Positions 17,318 to 26,012 of a DNA stretch of 64,000 nt are shown here, one piece after another (the first letter of the stretch is position 1; every line of letters begins with the position of its first letter). The stretch lies in the NCBI RefSeq assembly GCF_002807015.1, contig NZ_NIPO01000001.1, forward strand, positions 1,625,604-1,689,603, given 5' to 3'. A model generated the notes under the pieces. The model was given only the letters and a program-made list of their open reading frames with translations. It was not told the DNA's origin and did no database searches. The DNA comes from Avrilella dinanensis (GTDB taxonomy: Bacteria; Bacteroidota; Bacteroidia; Flavobacteriales; Flavobacteriaceae). A program made the position numbers and the translations under genes.

Positions 17318-18709
17318 TTAATTTGTTTGTTTTACGATTTGAGCCATCAATTCGGCTTCCGTGGCAATCTTACCGTTAGCATAAGCTACAGCTTGCATAT
17401 GACAGATTCCTCTTCGGATTGGTGTCAATAATTCTAATTTGAAAATCAAAGTATCGCCGGGCAAAACCTGTTGTTTGAACCTCACATTGTCAATCTTCAT
17501 AAAGTAGGTCAGATAATTTTCCGGGTCAGGAACGGTGCTTAGTGCTAAAATTCCGCCGGTTTGTGCCATCGCTTCGATAATGAGGACACCTGGCATTACC
17601 GGTGCTCCGGGAAAATGTCCCTGGAAAAATTCTTCGTTCATCGTCACATTTTTCACGCCGACAACCGAAGTATCTGTCAGTTCCAAAATTTTATCAACCA
17701 ACAACATCGGATAACGATGCGGAAGCATAGCCATAATCTGGTTAATGTCCATTAATGGTTTCTGATTAAGGTCGTAATCAGGCACCTGATTGCGTTTTTC
17801 CTCTTTGATTATTTTGAGCATTTTTTTGGCAAACTGTGTGTTTACAAAATGCCCTGGTTTGTTGGCAATTACTTTACCTCTGATACGTGTACCGATAAGT
17901 GCCAAATCGCCAATTACGTCCAGCAATTTATGCCGGGCAGCCTCGTTCGGATAATGTAGTGTCAGATTATCTAATATTCCGTTTGGCTTAACGGAAACAG
18001 TATCTTTATTGAAAGCAACTTTCAGTTTTTCAATGGTTTCCGGAGATATGTCTTTATCCACATACACAATAGCATTGTTCAAATCACCTCCTTTAATCAA
18101 ACCATGAGAAAGCAGGGTTTCTATTTCGTGTAGAAAGCTGAAAGTACGTGCCTGAGCAATTTCGCTTTTAAATTCCGACAAACTTTTGATACTGGCATTT
18201 TGTGTACCCAGCACTTTTGTTCCGAAATCAACCATTGTTGTTACCTGATATTCATCTGCCGGCATCAACAAAATTTCACTTCCCGTTCTTTCATCTGTAT
18301 AAGAGATTACTTCTTTTACGATATATTCTTCTCTTTCAGCATCTTGCTCGACGATTCCTACAGATTCAACCGCTTCGACAAAATATTTGGAAGAGCCGTC
18401 CATAATCGGCGGTTCAGACGCATTCAGCTCGATATTTACATTGTCTAAATCGCACCCTACCAACGCTGCCAAAACGTGTTCGGTCGTATGTAATTGTACA
18501 CCTTTGTGTTCCAGGTTTGTACCTCTTTCAGTCGATACAACGTAGCTTGCTAATGCCTCGATTTCGGGCGAGCCTTCTAAATCCACACGGGTAAATGTAA
18601 ACCCGTTGTTTATCAATGCCGGCTTAAATACCATTTTTACTTGCTGTCCGGTGTGCAGCCCAACTCCTTCGATGGTTACCTCTCTGGCAATAGTTTTTTG
18701 TTTGACCAT
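17318..18709 (-). CDS. lpxC/fabZ: Bifunctional LpxC deacetylase / FabZ dehydratase
   Basis: A 463-residue fusion characteristic of Bacteroidota. Residues about 1-305 are the zinc deacetylase LpxC (the committed step of lipid A synthesis), with the zinc motif LHTTEHVLAAL (His78) and HKLLDVIGDLALIG holding the other ligands. Residues about 318-463 are FabZ, which dehydrates 3-hydroxyacyl-ACP; its active-site segments are PHRYPMLLVDKI and GHFPGAPVMPGVLIIEAMAQ. The fusion couples use of hydroxyacyl chains for lipid A with fatty-acid elongation. It is 23 bases after lpxD. Confidence 0.95.
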   Translation of the reverse strand: MVKQKTIAREVTIEGVGLHTGQQVKMVFKPALINNGFTFTRVDLEGSPEIEALASYVVSTERGTNLEHKGVQLHTTEHVLAALVGCDLDNVNIELNASEPPIMDGSSKYFVEAVESVGIVEQDAEREEYIVKEVISYTDERTGSEILLMPADEYQVTTMVDFGTKVLGTQNASIKSLSEFKSEIAQARTFSFLHEIETLLSHGLIKGGDLNNAIVYVDKDISPETIEKLKVAFNKDTVSVKPNGILDNLTLHYPNEAARHKLLDVIGDLALIGTRIRGKVIANKPGHFVNTQFAKKMLKIIKEEKRNQVPDYDLNQKPLMDINQIMAMLPHRYPMLLVDKILELTDTSVVGVKNVTMNEEFFQGHFPGAPVMPGVLIIEAMAQTGGILALSTVPDPENYLTYFMKIDNVRFKQQVLPGDTLIFKLELLTPIRRGICHMQAVAYANGKIATEAELMAQIVKQTN

Positions 18710-18732
18710 AACTTATTAATTATAGCTAATTT

Positions 18733-19746
18733 TTATTTATCCTTTAATTTATCTATGTCTTCTACAATTTTAGGCAGATTTCGGAAATGTACAAAAGATT
18801 TGGAAAAATCTCCGTAATTGATGGCAGGCGAACCCTGAACGACATCATTGTCTTTCAGACTTTTGTTCACTCCGGACTGAGCTTGTATTTTTACATAATT
18901 GCCGATAGTAATATGTCCCACAATTCCGACCTGTCCGCCTATCTGGCAATATTTTCCGATTTTGGTTGAGCCGGCAATTCCTGTTTGAGAAGCGATAACC
19001 GTATGAGCCCCGATTTCAACATTATGGGCAATCTGGATATGATTATCCAACTTCACGCCTTGTCTGATAATCGTTGAACCCAAAGTTGCCCGGTCAATGG
19101 TAGTGTTCGCCCCGATTTCAACATCATCTTCGATAATGACATTTCCGGTTTGCGGTACTTTGGCGTAACTGCCGTCTTCCTGAGGAGCAAAACCAAAACC
19201 GTCTGACCCGATAGTCGTTCCGGAATGGATAATACACCTGCTTCCTATTTGTGTGTCGGCATAAATTTTACTTCCGGCAAAAATAGTGGTATTATCTGCT
19301 ATTTTTACATTATCACCAATATAACAATTCGGATAAATTTTTACGTTATCGCCAATTTGGCAATTCTGCCCGATATAGGCAAACGCTCCGAGATATATAT
19401 CCTGACCATAAACCGTGTTTTCGCCAACAAAATTAGGTTGCTCTATCCCAACTTTGTTATTTTTTATCTGGTTATAAAACTCCAGTAATTTAGTAAATGC
19501 TGCATAGGCATCTTCTACTTTTATTAAAGTCGTCTGCACCGGGTGTTCCGGCACAAAACTTTTGTTTATAATTACTGCAGATGCTTTTGTTTCATATATA
19601 TATGGCACATATTTCGGGTTGGACAAAAAGGACAACGACCCCGGTTTGCCTTCTTCTATCTTTGACAAATCGGATACTTCTGTGGCGGCGTTGCCCACAA
19701 CCTCCCCATTTAACAAGTCTGCTATCTGTTGTACAGTTACTTTCAT
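18733..19746 (-). CDS. lpxD: UDP-3-O-(3-hydroxyacyl)glucosamine N-acyltransferase
   Basis: A 337-residue enzyme for the third step of lipid A synthesis (N-acylation after LpxC). The N-terminal domain ([19 protein letters not shown] to about residue 100) binds the uridine part. The beta-helix holds the catalytic-histidine region [17 protein letters not shown]. The ATG at 19746 is chosen over the TTG at 19773, because a TACATTTG promoter box ends five bases upstream of it. It is the first lipid A gene of the run, 30 bases after the HD-domain gene. Confidence 0.93.
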   Translation of the reverse strand: MKVTVQQIADLLNGEVVGNAATEVSDLSKIEEGKPGSLSFLSNPKYVPYIYETKASAVIINKSFVPEHPVQTTLIKVEDAYAAFTKLLEFYNQIKNNKVGIEQPNFVGENTVYGQDIYLGAFAYIGQNCQIGDNVKIYPNCYIGDNVKIADNTTIFAGSKIYADTQIGSRCIIHSGTTIGSDGFGFAPQEDGSYAKVPQTGNVIIEDDVEIGANTTIDRATLGSTIIRQGVKLDNHIQIAHNVEIGAHTVIASQTGIAGSTKIGKYCQIGGQVGIVGHITIGNYVKIQAQSGVNKSLKDNDVVQGSPAINYGDFSKSFVHFRNLPKIVEDIDKLKDK

Positions 19747-19751
19747 TCTTA

Positions 19752-19759
19752 CAAATGTA
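19752..19759 (-). promoter_or_regulatory. -7 box directly upstream of lpxD
   Basis: TACATTTG on the minus strand matches TAnnTTTG and stands five bases before the ATG, within the HD-gene/lpxD spacer. It would give a leaderless or very short-leader transcript for the lipid A genes. The -33 element is weak. Confidence 0.4.
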
Positions 19760-19776
19760 TAAATTTTTAACAATAT

Positions 19777-21018
19777 CTAAGCATTAACCCACTTGGGATA
19801 ACAAATAAAATATTTCACAACCGGTTCGGTCAATGCTTTGATGAAATTCTGGTCGGACGCATCGGCGACATCTTTGATACTTCCGTCCTTAAATAAAATA
19901 GTAATCGGTCCGTGCTCGACATCATACGCCTGATTTCTTAATTTGTCACCTAAAATCAGGTAATCGGCGGTTTTTTCTGTTGCTTGCCCTCTTTGGATAA
20001 TTGTTTTTTTCAGTTCGTTGATACGCTCTGACTGGCTTACTTTATCTACATATTTAAACGCAAATAATTTTCTGTTTACAATGCTGCTACACAATGAGGA
20101 TAAAATTTCATCTGAATGAAACTGCCACTGTTTGATAGCTCCCAAAATATCACTGTCATCAAGCTGAGAAAATTGCACCAAATCCTGATGAGTAAAATCT
20201 GTATCAACCTGATTTTGTTTGGATTTATCTAAAAAATATTCCAACGCAGGGCTACACCAAAGTTTTTCTCCTTGTTGGGTTAGCTCTTTGGCTCTTTTGA
20301 GAATCTGAGTAAGGATATGCTCTGCGGTTACACTGGTTTTATGGAAATAACACTGCCAATACATCAACCGGCGGGCAACCAGAAATTTCTCTACTGAATA
20401 TATGCCTTTTTCTTCCACAACCAACTGATTGTCTTTGACGTTAATCATCTGAATCAACCGTTCGGAATTAATATTTCCTTCAGCAACTCCGGAATAAAAA
20501 CTATCTCGTTTGAGATAATCCATTCTATCCATATCTAATTGTCCAGATATCAGTTGTTTGAAAAAAGGACGATGATAATATCCTTTAAATATTTCTATTG
20601 CCAACGACAATTTTCCGCCAAATTCAGTGTTCAATGCGTCCATGAATCGCAAAGATAATTCTTCATGATGCACATCTTCCACAATACTTTGTTCCATGGC
20701 GTGAGAAAAAGGCCCGTGACCAATATCATGCAATAATATGGCAATATACAGTGCTTGTTCTTCTTCCTCAGAAATAATTACCTGCTTGAACCGCAATACC
20801 TTAACTGCCTGTTGCATCATGTGCATGCTCCCGAGGGCGTGATGAAACCGCGTGTGGTGTGCACCAGGATACACCAGGTAAGACAATCCCATTTGGCTTA
20901 TCCTCCGAAGTCGCTGAAAATAACTGTGCTGCATCAAATCATACAACAAATCGTCAGGCACTGAGATAAAGCCGTAAATCGGGTCGTTAATTATCTTTAA
21001 TTTATTTTTTGTAAACAA
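19777..21018 (-). CDS. HD-domain phosphohydrolase (dGTPase-like)
   Basis: A 413-residue soluble protein. The metal-binding HD motifs are present: TRFHHALGS (His), LLHDIGHGPFSH (His-Asp) and GQLDMDRMDYLKRDS (Asp). This arrangement is shared by dNTP triphosphohydrolases and SAMHD1-like enzymes; the true substrate is not known. No ATG is available at the N-terminus, so the start is TTG at 21018 (MFTKNKLKIINDPIYGF), 21 bases after a TATATTTG box. It precedes lpxD closely. Confidence 0.82.
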   Translation of the reverse strand: MFTKNKLKIINDPIYGFISVPDDLLYDLMQHSYFQRLRRISQMGLSYLVYPGAHHTRFHHALGSMHMMQQAVKVLRFKQVIISEEEEQALYIAILLHDIGHGPFSHAMEQSIVEDVHHEELSLRFMDALNTEFGGKLSLAIEIFKGYYHRPFFKQLISGQLDMDRMDYLKRDSFYSGVAEGNINSERLIQMINVKDNQLVVEEKGIYSVEKFLVARRLMYWQCYFHKTSVTAEHILTQILKRAKELTQQGEKLWCSPALEYFLDKSKQNQVDTDFTHQDLVQFSQLDDSDILGAIKQWQFHSDEILSSLCSSIVNRKLFAFKYVDKVSQSERINELKKTIIQRGQATEKTADYLILGDKLRNQAYDVEHGPITILFKDGSIKDVADASDQNFIKALTEPVVKYFICYPKWVNA

Positions 21019-21039
21019 ATTATCATTGTTTGGTTAGGG

Positions 21040-21047
21040 CAAATATA
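21040..21047 (-). promoter_or_regulatory. -7 box of the HD-domain gene
   Basis: TATATTTG on the minus strand, 21 bases before the TTG start at 21018. It supports that start. The -33 element is not clear. Confidence 0.45.
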
Positions 21048-21220
21048 ATTTTTAGCTGCGAATTATACAGACTTTTTTAGCGATTTCTATATTTAATTAT
21101 CAAAAATGATTTTTTTCTGTAAATTCTGTAAAACTATTTAAAATTGTTTTATCATTCTGAGCACAAATAAAATACAAAAAACTTATTTTTTTGAAATTTA
21201 AGCAGTTTCTGTACATAAAA

Positions 21221-21257
21221 TGAAAAAGAATTTTCAGCACAAGAAAATTCTTTTTCA
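21221..21257 (-). terminator. Hairpin terminator after hutH
   Basis: TGAAAAAGAATTTTC (21221-21235) and GAAAATTCTTTTTCA (21243-21257) are perfect reverse complements around a seven-base loop, six bases after the hutH stop. The stem is AT-rich and the trailing T-run is moderate. Confidence 0.7.
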
Positions 21258-21263
21258 AAGATA

Positions 21264-22763
21264 TTATGTGTCTAAATCCAATTGAAAATCACGCAAAAAA
21301 TGAATGCTTTTTTCTATGTCGTAATGCAAAATACGGTCGGTTTCCACAAACGGAACTTCTTCCCGGTAAATGCTAACGAATGATTCTATAAATTCACTTG
21401 ATTTGGTTGGTTTTCTCATATCCAAAGCCTGAGCAGCGTTAAACAATTCGATGGCAAGAATACGCTCCAGATTATCCACAACTTTCAATGCTTTGGTGGC
21501 GGCATTGGCTCCCATACTCACATGGTCTTCCTGCCCGTTGCTCGAAACAATGCTGTCGGTGCTTGCCGGCACAGTATATTGTTTATTTTGACTCACAATA
21601 CTTGCGGCGGTGTACTGCGGAATCATAAAACCGGAATTCAACCCCGGATTGTGTACCAAAAACGGTGGTAAGCCGCGAAGACCGGATATAAGCTGATAAG
21701 TTCTTCTTTCAGAAATATTTCCTAATTCTGCCATTGCCATTGCCAGAAAATCCAATGATAACGCCAATGGCTGTCCATGGAAATTCCCACCGGAAACAAT
21801 AATATCATCTTCCGCAAAAATATTCGGATTGTCTGTTACCGAATTAATTTCGGTTTTGAAAACTCTTTTTACATATTCCAAAGCATCTTTGGTTGCTCCG
21901 TGAACCTGTGGAATACATCGGAAAGAATACGGGTCTTGGACGTGTTGTTTCTGTTGTTTTATTAACTCACTGCCTTCCAAAAGTTCACTGATAAAATTGG
22001 CAGTCAGAATTTGTCCTTTATGCGGACGGGCAAAGTGAATCAAATCGGTAAAAGGCTCAATCCGACCGTCAAAAGCCTCTAAAGAAATCGTTCCGATTAC
22101 ATCTGCAAAATACGACAATTTCATTGATTTGATAATTGTATAGCAACCATAGGCTGACATGAACTGCGTACCGTTAAGCAATGCCAATCCTTCTTTGGAC
22201 TGCAGGGCAATTGGTTCCCAGCCATTTTTTTCCAGCACCTTGGAAGCCGGTTGTCTGTAACCATCAGCATAGACTTCGCCCTCGCCTATCAACGGCAACG
22301 ACAAATGAGCCAGCGGTGCGAGGTCACCCGATGCTCCCAGCGAACCTTGGGTGTAAACTACCGGTAAAATATCCTGATTGTAGAAATCTATCAGCCGTTG
22401 AACAGTAACCAACTGAACACCGGAATTTCCAAAACTCAATGATTTAATTTTGAGCAGCAACATGATTTTTACAATTTCCTGAGGCACTTCGTCGCCTGTA
22501 CCACAAGCGTGAGATTTCATCAGGTTTTCCTGTAATTGACTGAGATTTTCATTGTCTATTTTCACATTGTACAACGAGCCGAAACCGGTATTGATTCCAT
22601 AAATCGGAGCCGATTGTGATTTCATTTTCTCGTCCAAATATGCCCGACATTTGTTGATTTTCGAGATTGCTTCTTCAGACAATTCCAAACGATGGTGCTC
22701 TGTGATGATTTTGTTTAATTCCTCAATGGAAATAATATCTGAGCTGATATAATGTGTGTTCAT
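21264..22763 (-). CDS. hutH: Histidine ammonia-lyase
   Basis: A 499-residue enzyme converting L-histidine to urocanate and ammonia. The Ala144-Ser145-Gly146 triad (GSLGASGDLAP) forms the MIO prosthetic group, and YGINTGFG carries the conserved Tyr55. The ATG at 22763 is preferred: it follows the yaaA stop with a purine-rich AAAAAGAAC leader, while the ATG at 22793 overlaps yaaA. hutU, hutI and hutG are not adjacent, so histidine degradation genes are scattered or partly absent. Confidence 0.95.
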   Translation of the reverse strand: MNTHYISSDIISIEELNKIITEHHRLELSEEAISKINKCRAYLDEKMKSQSAPIYGINTGFGSLYNVKIDNENLSQLQENLMKSHACGTGDEVPQEIVKIMLLLKIKSLSFGNSGVQLVTVQRLIDFYNQDILPVVYTQGSLGASGDLAPLAHLSLPLIGEGEVYADGYRQPASKVLEKNGWEPIALQSKEGLALLNGTQFMSAYGCYTIIKSMKLSYFADVIGTISLEAFDGRIEPFTDLIHFARPHKGQILTANFISELLEGSELIKQQKQHVQDPYSFRCIPQVHGATKDALEYVKRVFKTEINSVTDNPNIFAEDDIIVSGGNFHGQPLALSLDFLAMAMAELGNISERRTYQLISGLRGLPPFLVHNPGLNSGFMIPQYTAASIVSQNKQYTVPASTDSIVSSNGQEDHVSMGANAATKALKVVDNLERILAIELFNAAQALDMRKPTKSSEFIESFVSIYREEVPFVETDRILHYDIEKSIHFLRDFQLDLDT

Positions 22764-22774
22764 TTTGTTCTTTT

Positions 22775-23539
22775 TTATCGGGTAAAGACCCATTTATTTT
22801 TAGTTGATAGTTGTTCGTCGTATTGATAACCACCTTCGTTAAATTGCTTCATATCTTCCGCTTTGTTAATGTTATTTTCTGCCATGAAACGCGTCATTTG
22901 TCCGCGTGCTTTTTTAGCAAAAAAACTGATGGTTTTTAATTTTCCGTTTTTAAAATCTTTAAAATCAGGTGTGATTATTGTCTTCGGAATTGCTTTAGTG
23001 TCAATCACTTTGAAATATTCATTACTCGCCAGATTAACAATAACTTCTTTGGTGGTTAATTCGTCTAGCAATGATTGTGTAACCGTATTTTTCCAGAATT
23101 CATAGAGGTTTTTACCATTTTCTACCGGAAGTTTTGTACCCATTTCCAAACGATAAGGCTCAATCAAATCCAACGGCTTGAGATAGCCGTATAATCCGGA
23201 CAAAATCCGAAGGTTTTTTTGCAAATAGTTTATAGATTTTGTTGATAAGGAATAAGCATCGATGCCTTCATATACATCGCCGTTAAAAGCATATATCGCC
23301 TGTCGGGCTTGTTCGGAAATTTTATCCAAATGATAACTTCGAACGTGATTCCGTTCCACATTCAGGTTTGCCAGATTCTCGGAAATATGCATGAGTTCCT
23401 GTAAATCTTTTACAGACAAATCACGCAAAGCCTTATTGACCTTTTTCGATTGCTGAATCAGCTGCGGAACTGTAAATTTCTTGCTTGGCAAAGTATCAGA
23501 ATAATTCAATGATTTTGCCGGCGATAACAAAATTTTCAT
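22775..23539 (-). CDS. yaaA: Peroxide stress protein YaaA (DUF328/UPF0246)
   Basis: A 254-residue cytoplasmic protein with the family start MKILLSPAKSLNYSD and the conserved GDVYEGIDA and LSGLYGYLKPLDLIEPYRLEMG segments. In E. coli YaaA limits free iron under hydrogen peroxide stress and has a DNA-binding fold. The end KNKWVFTR is followed 11 bases later by hutH, so the two are probably co-transcribed, though a functional link is not obvious. Confidence 0.92.
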   Translation of the reverse strand: MKILLSPAKSLNYSDTLPSKKFTVPQLIQQSKKVNKALRDLSVKDLQELMHISENLANLNVERNHVRSYHLDKISEQARQAIYAFNGDVYEGIDAYSLSTKSINYLQKNLRILSGLYGYLKPLDLIEPYRLEMGTKLPVENGKNLYEFWKNTVTQSLLDELTTKEVIVNLASNEYFKVIDTKAIPKTIITPDFKDFKNGKLKTISFFAKKARGQMTRFMAENNINKAEDMKQFNEGGYQYDEQLSTKNKWVFTR

Positions 23540-23661
23540 GACGAAATAATTTGTGACAAAAATAAGCCTAATTATTGATAATTGAAAGTATAAAGAATCG
23601 TTTAAAATTGCTTTGTTCTACTTCAAATATAAACCCTTTTACAATACCATCAGAACAAGCT

Positions 23662-24666
23662 CTAATTTCCCTGGATTCTTTTGGCTAATTGTTGTAACAG
23701 TTTTTTTCCGTCTTTGCGGTCTTTTTCCACTTCTCTGGCAGTGACCGAGTCCGGATTTTGTATGATTTCATAAGAAAAAGCAAACTGTAACGAATCCGGA
23801 TTTTTATTCAGAAAACCAAACCGCAAATCGTTGAAAAACAACTTTCCGTTTTCTTCCGTAACCGTATATTGATTTTCACTAATTTTAATCAGCTGACGAA
23901 TTACTTCTTCATTTTTAATATTTTGCAATGACTGATGATTTTTCGGATAAACCTCTACCGGAGCGACGGCGGAGTCAAAAAAACTATAATCAGTAATGTA
24001 AAAATCATTCTCGCCCTCGGCAATTATCTGCCACAAAATGGTGTTGAAAGCTGTTGGTTTTACCGTTATATACTGGATTTCTACATTGTCAAATCTTCCA
24101 TCGTGAAGCACTTTTTGCCTGGCTGTTTGCTGTAAGCCGACAGTAACAAAAAGGTATAGCGTACTGATAATCAAACCTGTTTTATTATATATCAACCGTT
24201 TATTTTCTTTTTTGGAAAAACATGAAAATATCACTCCGATCAACAAAGGAATTGTATATAACGGATCGATAACAAAGATGGATTTTATTGCCAACCTCCA
24301 CTCAAAAGGCCAGAAAAGCTGCGTGCCCCAGGTGGTAAAAATATCCAGTAATGAATGTGTGAGTAATATGAAAAAAACTGCCCGATATGCCTGCCAATAT
24401 GCTACTTGGTTTCTTCTTTCACGCCAACTTATCCAACGTGCCAAAACAAAGGATAATATCAAATAAAAAATGATGGAATGTGACAATCCGCGATGAATTC
24501 CCACTGCAGTAATTGGGTCATAAAACCACTTGCCCACCAGCACGTCCAAATCGGGAATGGTACCAATCAAAGCACCATACAAAACAACATGGCTGTTTTT
24601 GATTTTTTTACCCAAAGTTGCCTGACTTATAGCAACGCCCAAAACCGCTTGTGTGAGAGAATCCAT
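23662..24666 (-). CDS. Membrane-bound metal-dependent hydrolase-like protein (YdjM/DUF457 type)
   Basis: A 334-residue protein that starts MDSLTQAVLGVAISQA, a hallmark of the family. It has histidine motifs GIHRGLSHSIIF and LLTHSLLDIFTTWGTQLFWPF on or near transmembrane helices. About four hydrophobic segments fill the first 190 residues, and the last 140 are soluble. YdjM of E. coli is LexA-regulated; no LexA site was looked for here. The function is unproven. It follows the disrupted OmpA-lipoprotein gene after a 63-base spacer. Confidence 0.78.
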   Translation of the reverse strand: MDSLTQAVLGVAISQATLGKKIKNSHVVLYGALIGTIPDLDVLVGKWFYDPITAVGIHRGLSHSIIFYLILSFVLARWISWRERRNQVAYWQAYRAVFFILLTHSLLDIFTTWGTQLFWPFEWRLAIKSIFVIDPLYTIPLLIGVIFSCFSKKENKRLIYNKTGLIISTLYLFVTVGLQQTARQKVLHDGRFDNVEIQYITVKPTAFNTILWQIIAEGENDFYITDYSFFDSAVAPVEVYPKNHQSLQNIKNEEVIRQLIKISENQYTVTEENGKLFFNDLRFGFLNKNPDSLQFAFSYEIIQNPDSVTAREVEKDRKDGKKLLQQLAKRIQGN

Positions 24667-24729
24667 GATGCAAAGATAGAATATTACACAATAATGTTCT
24701 TCTTAGACTTTTCAGATACCATCTTTAAT

Positions 24730-25898
24730 TTATTTCTTAACCAGTTCCACCCGCCGGTTTTTCGCTTTTCCGTCTTCAGTGTTGTTATCCGCTATCGGAT
24801 TTTCAGCTCCAAAACCCTGAGCAGTTAATCGGGACGATTGGATTCCTGCATCGACTAAAGCTTTCATTACAGTTTTAGCACGGTCTTCTGAAAGTTTTTG
24901 ATTATGCGTTGCATTCCCCGTGTAGCGAGGAAATCCCTTCGGGCTTCCCTCGCTACGGCTCGGGGCTTCACACGTCAAGCACAGCCCTTCGGGACTGTCC
25001 TCGAACTTGGGTTTCACGCAAGCGAGAAACCTGCGTGAAGCCCCGAGCCGTTATCCGTATATCCGTTAATGGAAATCTGCAATGTTTTATCTGCCGACAA
25101 AACTTTAAATATTTCATTTACAGCATCTTTTCCATCAGATTTTAATGTTGATTTGTCTGTGTCAAAATTGATGTACAAAACCGATTTACCTTTGTCTTGC
25201 AAATCTTTTTGTATCTGATCTGATTTCAGAAAAGTAATGGTTTGCTCAAAACCTTCTTCCTGCAAAATATTCAGCTTACCGCCTGCTGTATCTCCGGTCA
25301 GTTGAATATAAATATTTTTTCCATCAGCTCTACGAATAACGTAAACTCTAATTTTATTACTTGTATAACCTATCGAGCCGTCTTCGCCCAGATAAGCCGC
25401 ATCGTCTTTGTAACGTTCATATTCTTCTCTGGTTATTTTTCCGTCAAAAATCTTTTGTCCGCCTGCCGATAAAATGGCGTCATCATAACTTTTCAGGAAA
25501 AAAGGAAGCGACCAGTTGTCGTTTTTTCGGTCTTCCAAAGATACATTTACTTTAAAAACTTTACCTTCAATTGGCGTCATAACTCCATCAATCGGAAAAA
25601 AAATGATGTCGTAATCACGCTGAATCGGTCTGTTTTGTGATTTCATTCCTTTCGGAAAACTGAAATAAGGAAAATCACCCAAATCAACATCTGAAACCGG
25701 AATACTTTCTATATTGAAAGTATTTGAAGATACTGCATTTTCTTCCTTATTTTCATCGGTTAGCCGTTCATCAATGATTTCTTCTGTATTTTCAGAAGTT
25801 TCCGGGCTTTGTTTTTTCTCGTTTCCGCAGGAAGTAATCATAAATAAGGAGAAAATTCCTAACGCCAATAACTGAATTTGTTTACCTTTATTTTTCAT
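24730..25898 (-). pseudogene. OmpA-domain lipoprotein gene disrupted by a 128-base insertion
   Basis: The ancestral protein can be rebuilt. The N-terminal part has a lipoprotein signal (FSLFMITSC) and a domain with ISAGGQKIFDGKI-like text but no known name. The C-terminal part is an OmpA peptidoglycan-binding domain starting VLYINFDTDKSTLKSDG. The domain reads INGYTDN, stops 12 codons later inside a foreign insert, and resumes out of frame as [19 protein letters not shown] to RRVELVKK. The insert shifts the frame by 2, so one full-length product cannot be made. The paired Asp and Arg that bind diaminopimelate are now in separate frames. The start is ATG 25898; a TTG further up is not needed. 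A GTG at 25017 could in principle restart the tail. Confidence 0.85.
24922..25049 (-). mobile_element. 128-base GC-rich structured insertion (REP/MITE-like)
   Basis: Between the codons for Asn and Thr of the OmpA motif TDN-TGN lies a 128-base block with 79 G or C by my count, against AT-rich surroundings. On the minus strand, bases 1-93 are closed by GGCTCGGGGCTTCACGC and its near reverse complement GTGTGAAGCCCCGAGCC, and enclose two smaller hairpins. Bases 94-128 form a third hairpin with arms GTAGCGAGG and CCTCGCTAC. Two hairpins share the tip CCCGAAGGG. It has no gene of its own. The ends are ambiguous by about two bases (GT), with no clear target duplication. This fits a non-autonomous element moved by a transposase in trans. 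Confidence 0.75.
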
Positions 25899-25983
25899 TT
25901 GTTTTATTTTTGGTTTTTCAAATATACGTTTTTCTATCAAGTCAGATTTAATTTTTCTGTTAAGAAATCAGCAGATAAAACCG

Positions 25984-25991
25984 TACCTTTG
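25984..25991 (+). promoter_or_regulatory. -7 box of the 26013 operon
   Basis: TACCTTTG matches TAnnTTTG and lies 21 bases before the ATG at 26013. The region is divergent with the OmpA lipoprotein gene, which has its own TATATTTG box upstream of its ATG. Confidence 0.45.
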
Positions 25992-26012
25992 ATATGATTT
26001 AATAATTATCAG

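Noticed and set aside
24730..25017. Separate small gene starting at GTG 25017
   Set aside because: Its first 32 residues are translated insertion sequence, and the rest is the lost C-terminal half of the OmpA domain. It is the 3' remnant of the broken gene.
24909..25145. Open frame on the plus strand across the OmpA insertion
   Set aside because: It is antisense to the disrupted lipoprotein gene and the insertion, with no promoter or family resemblance; it arises from the GC-rich insert.
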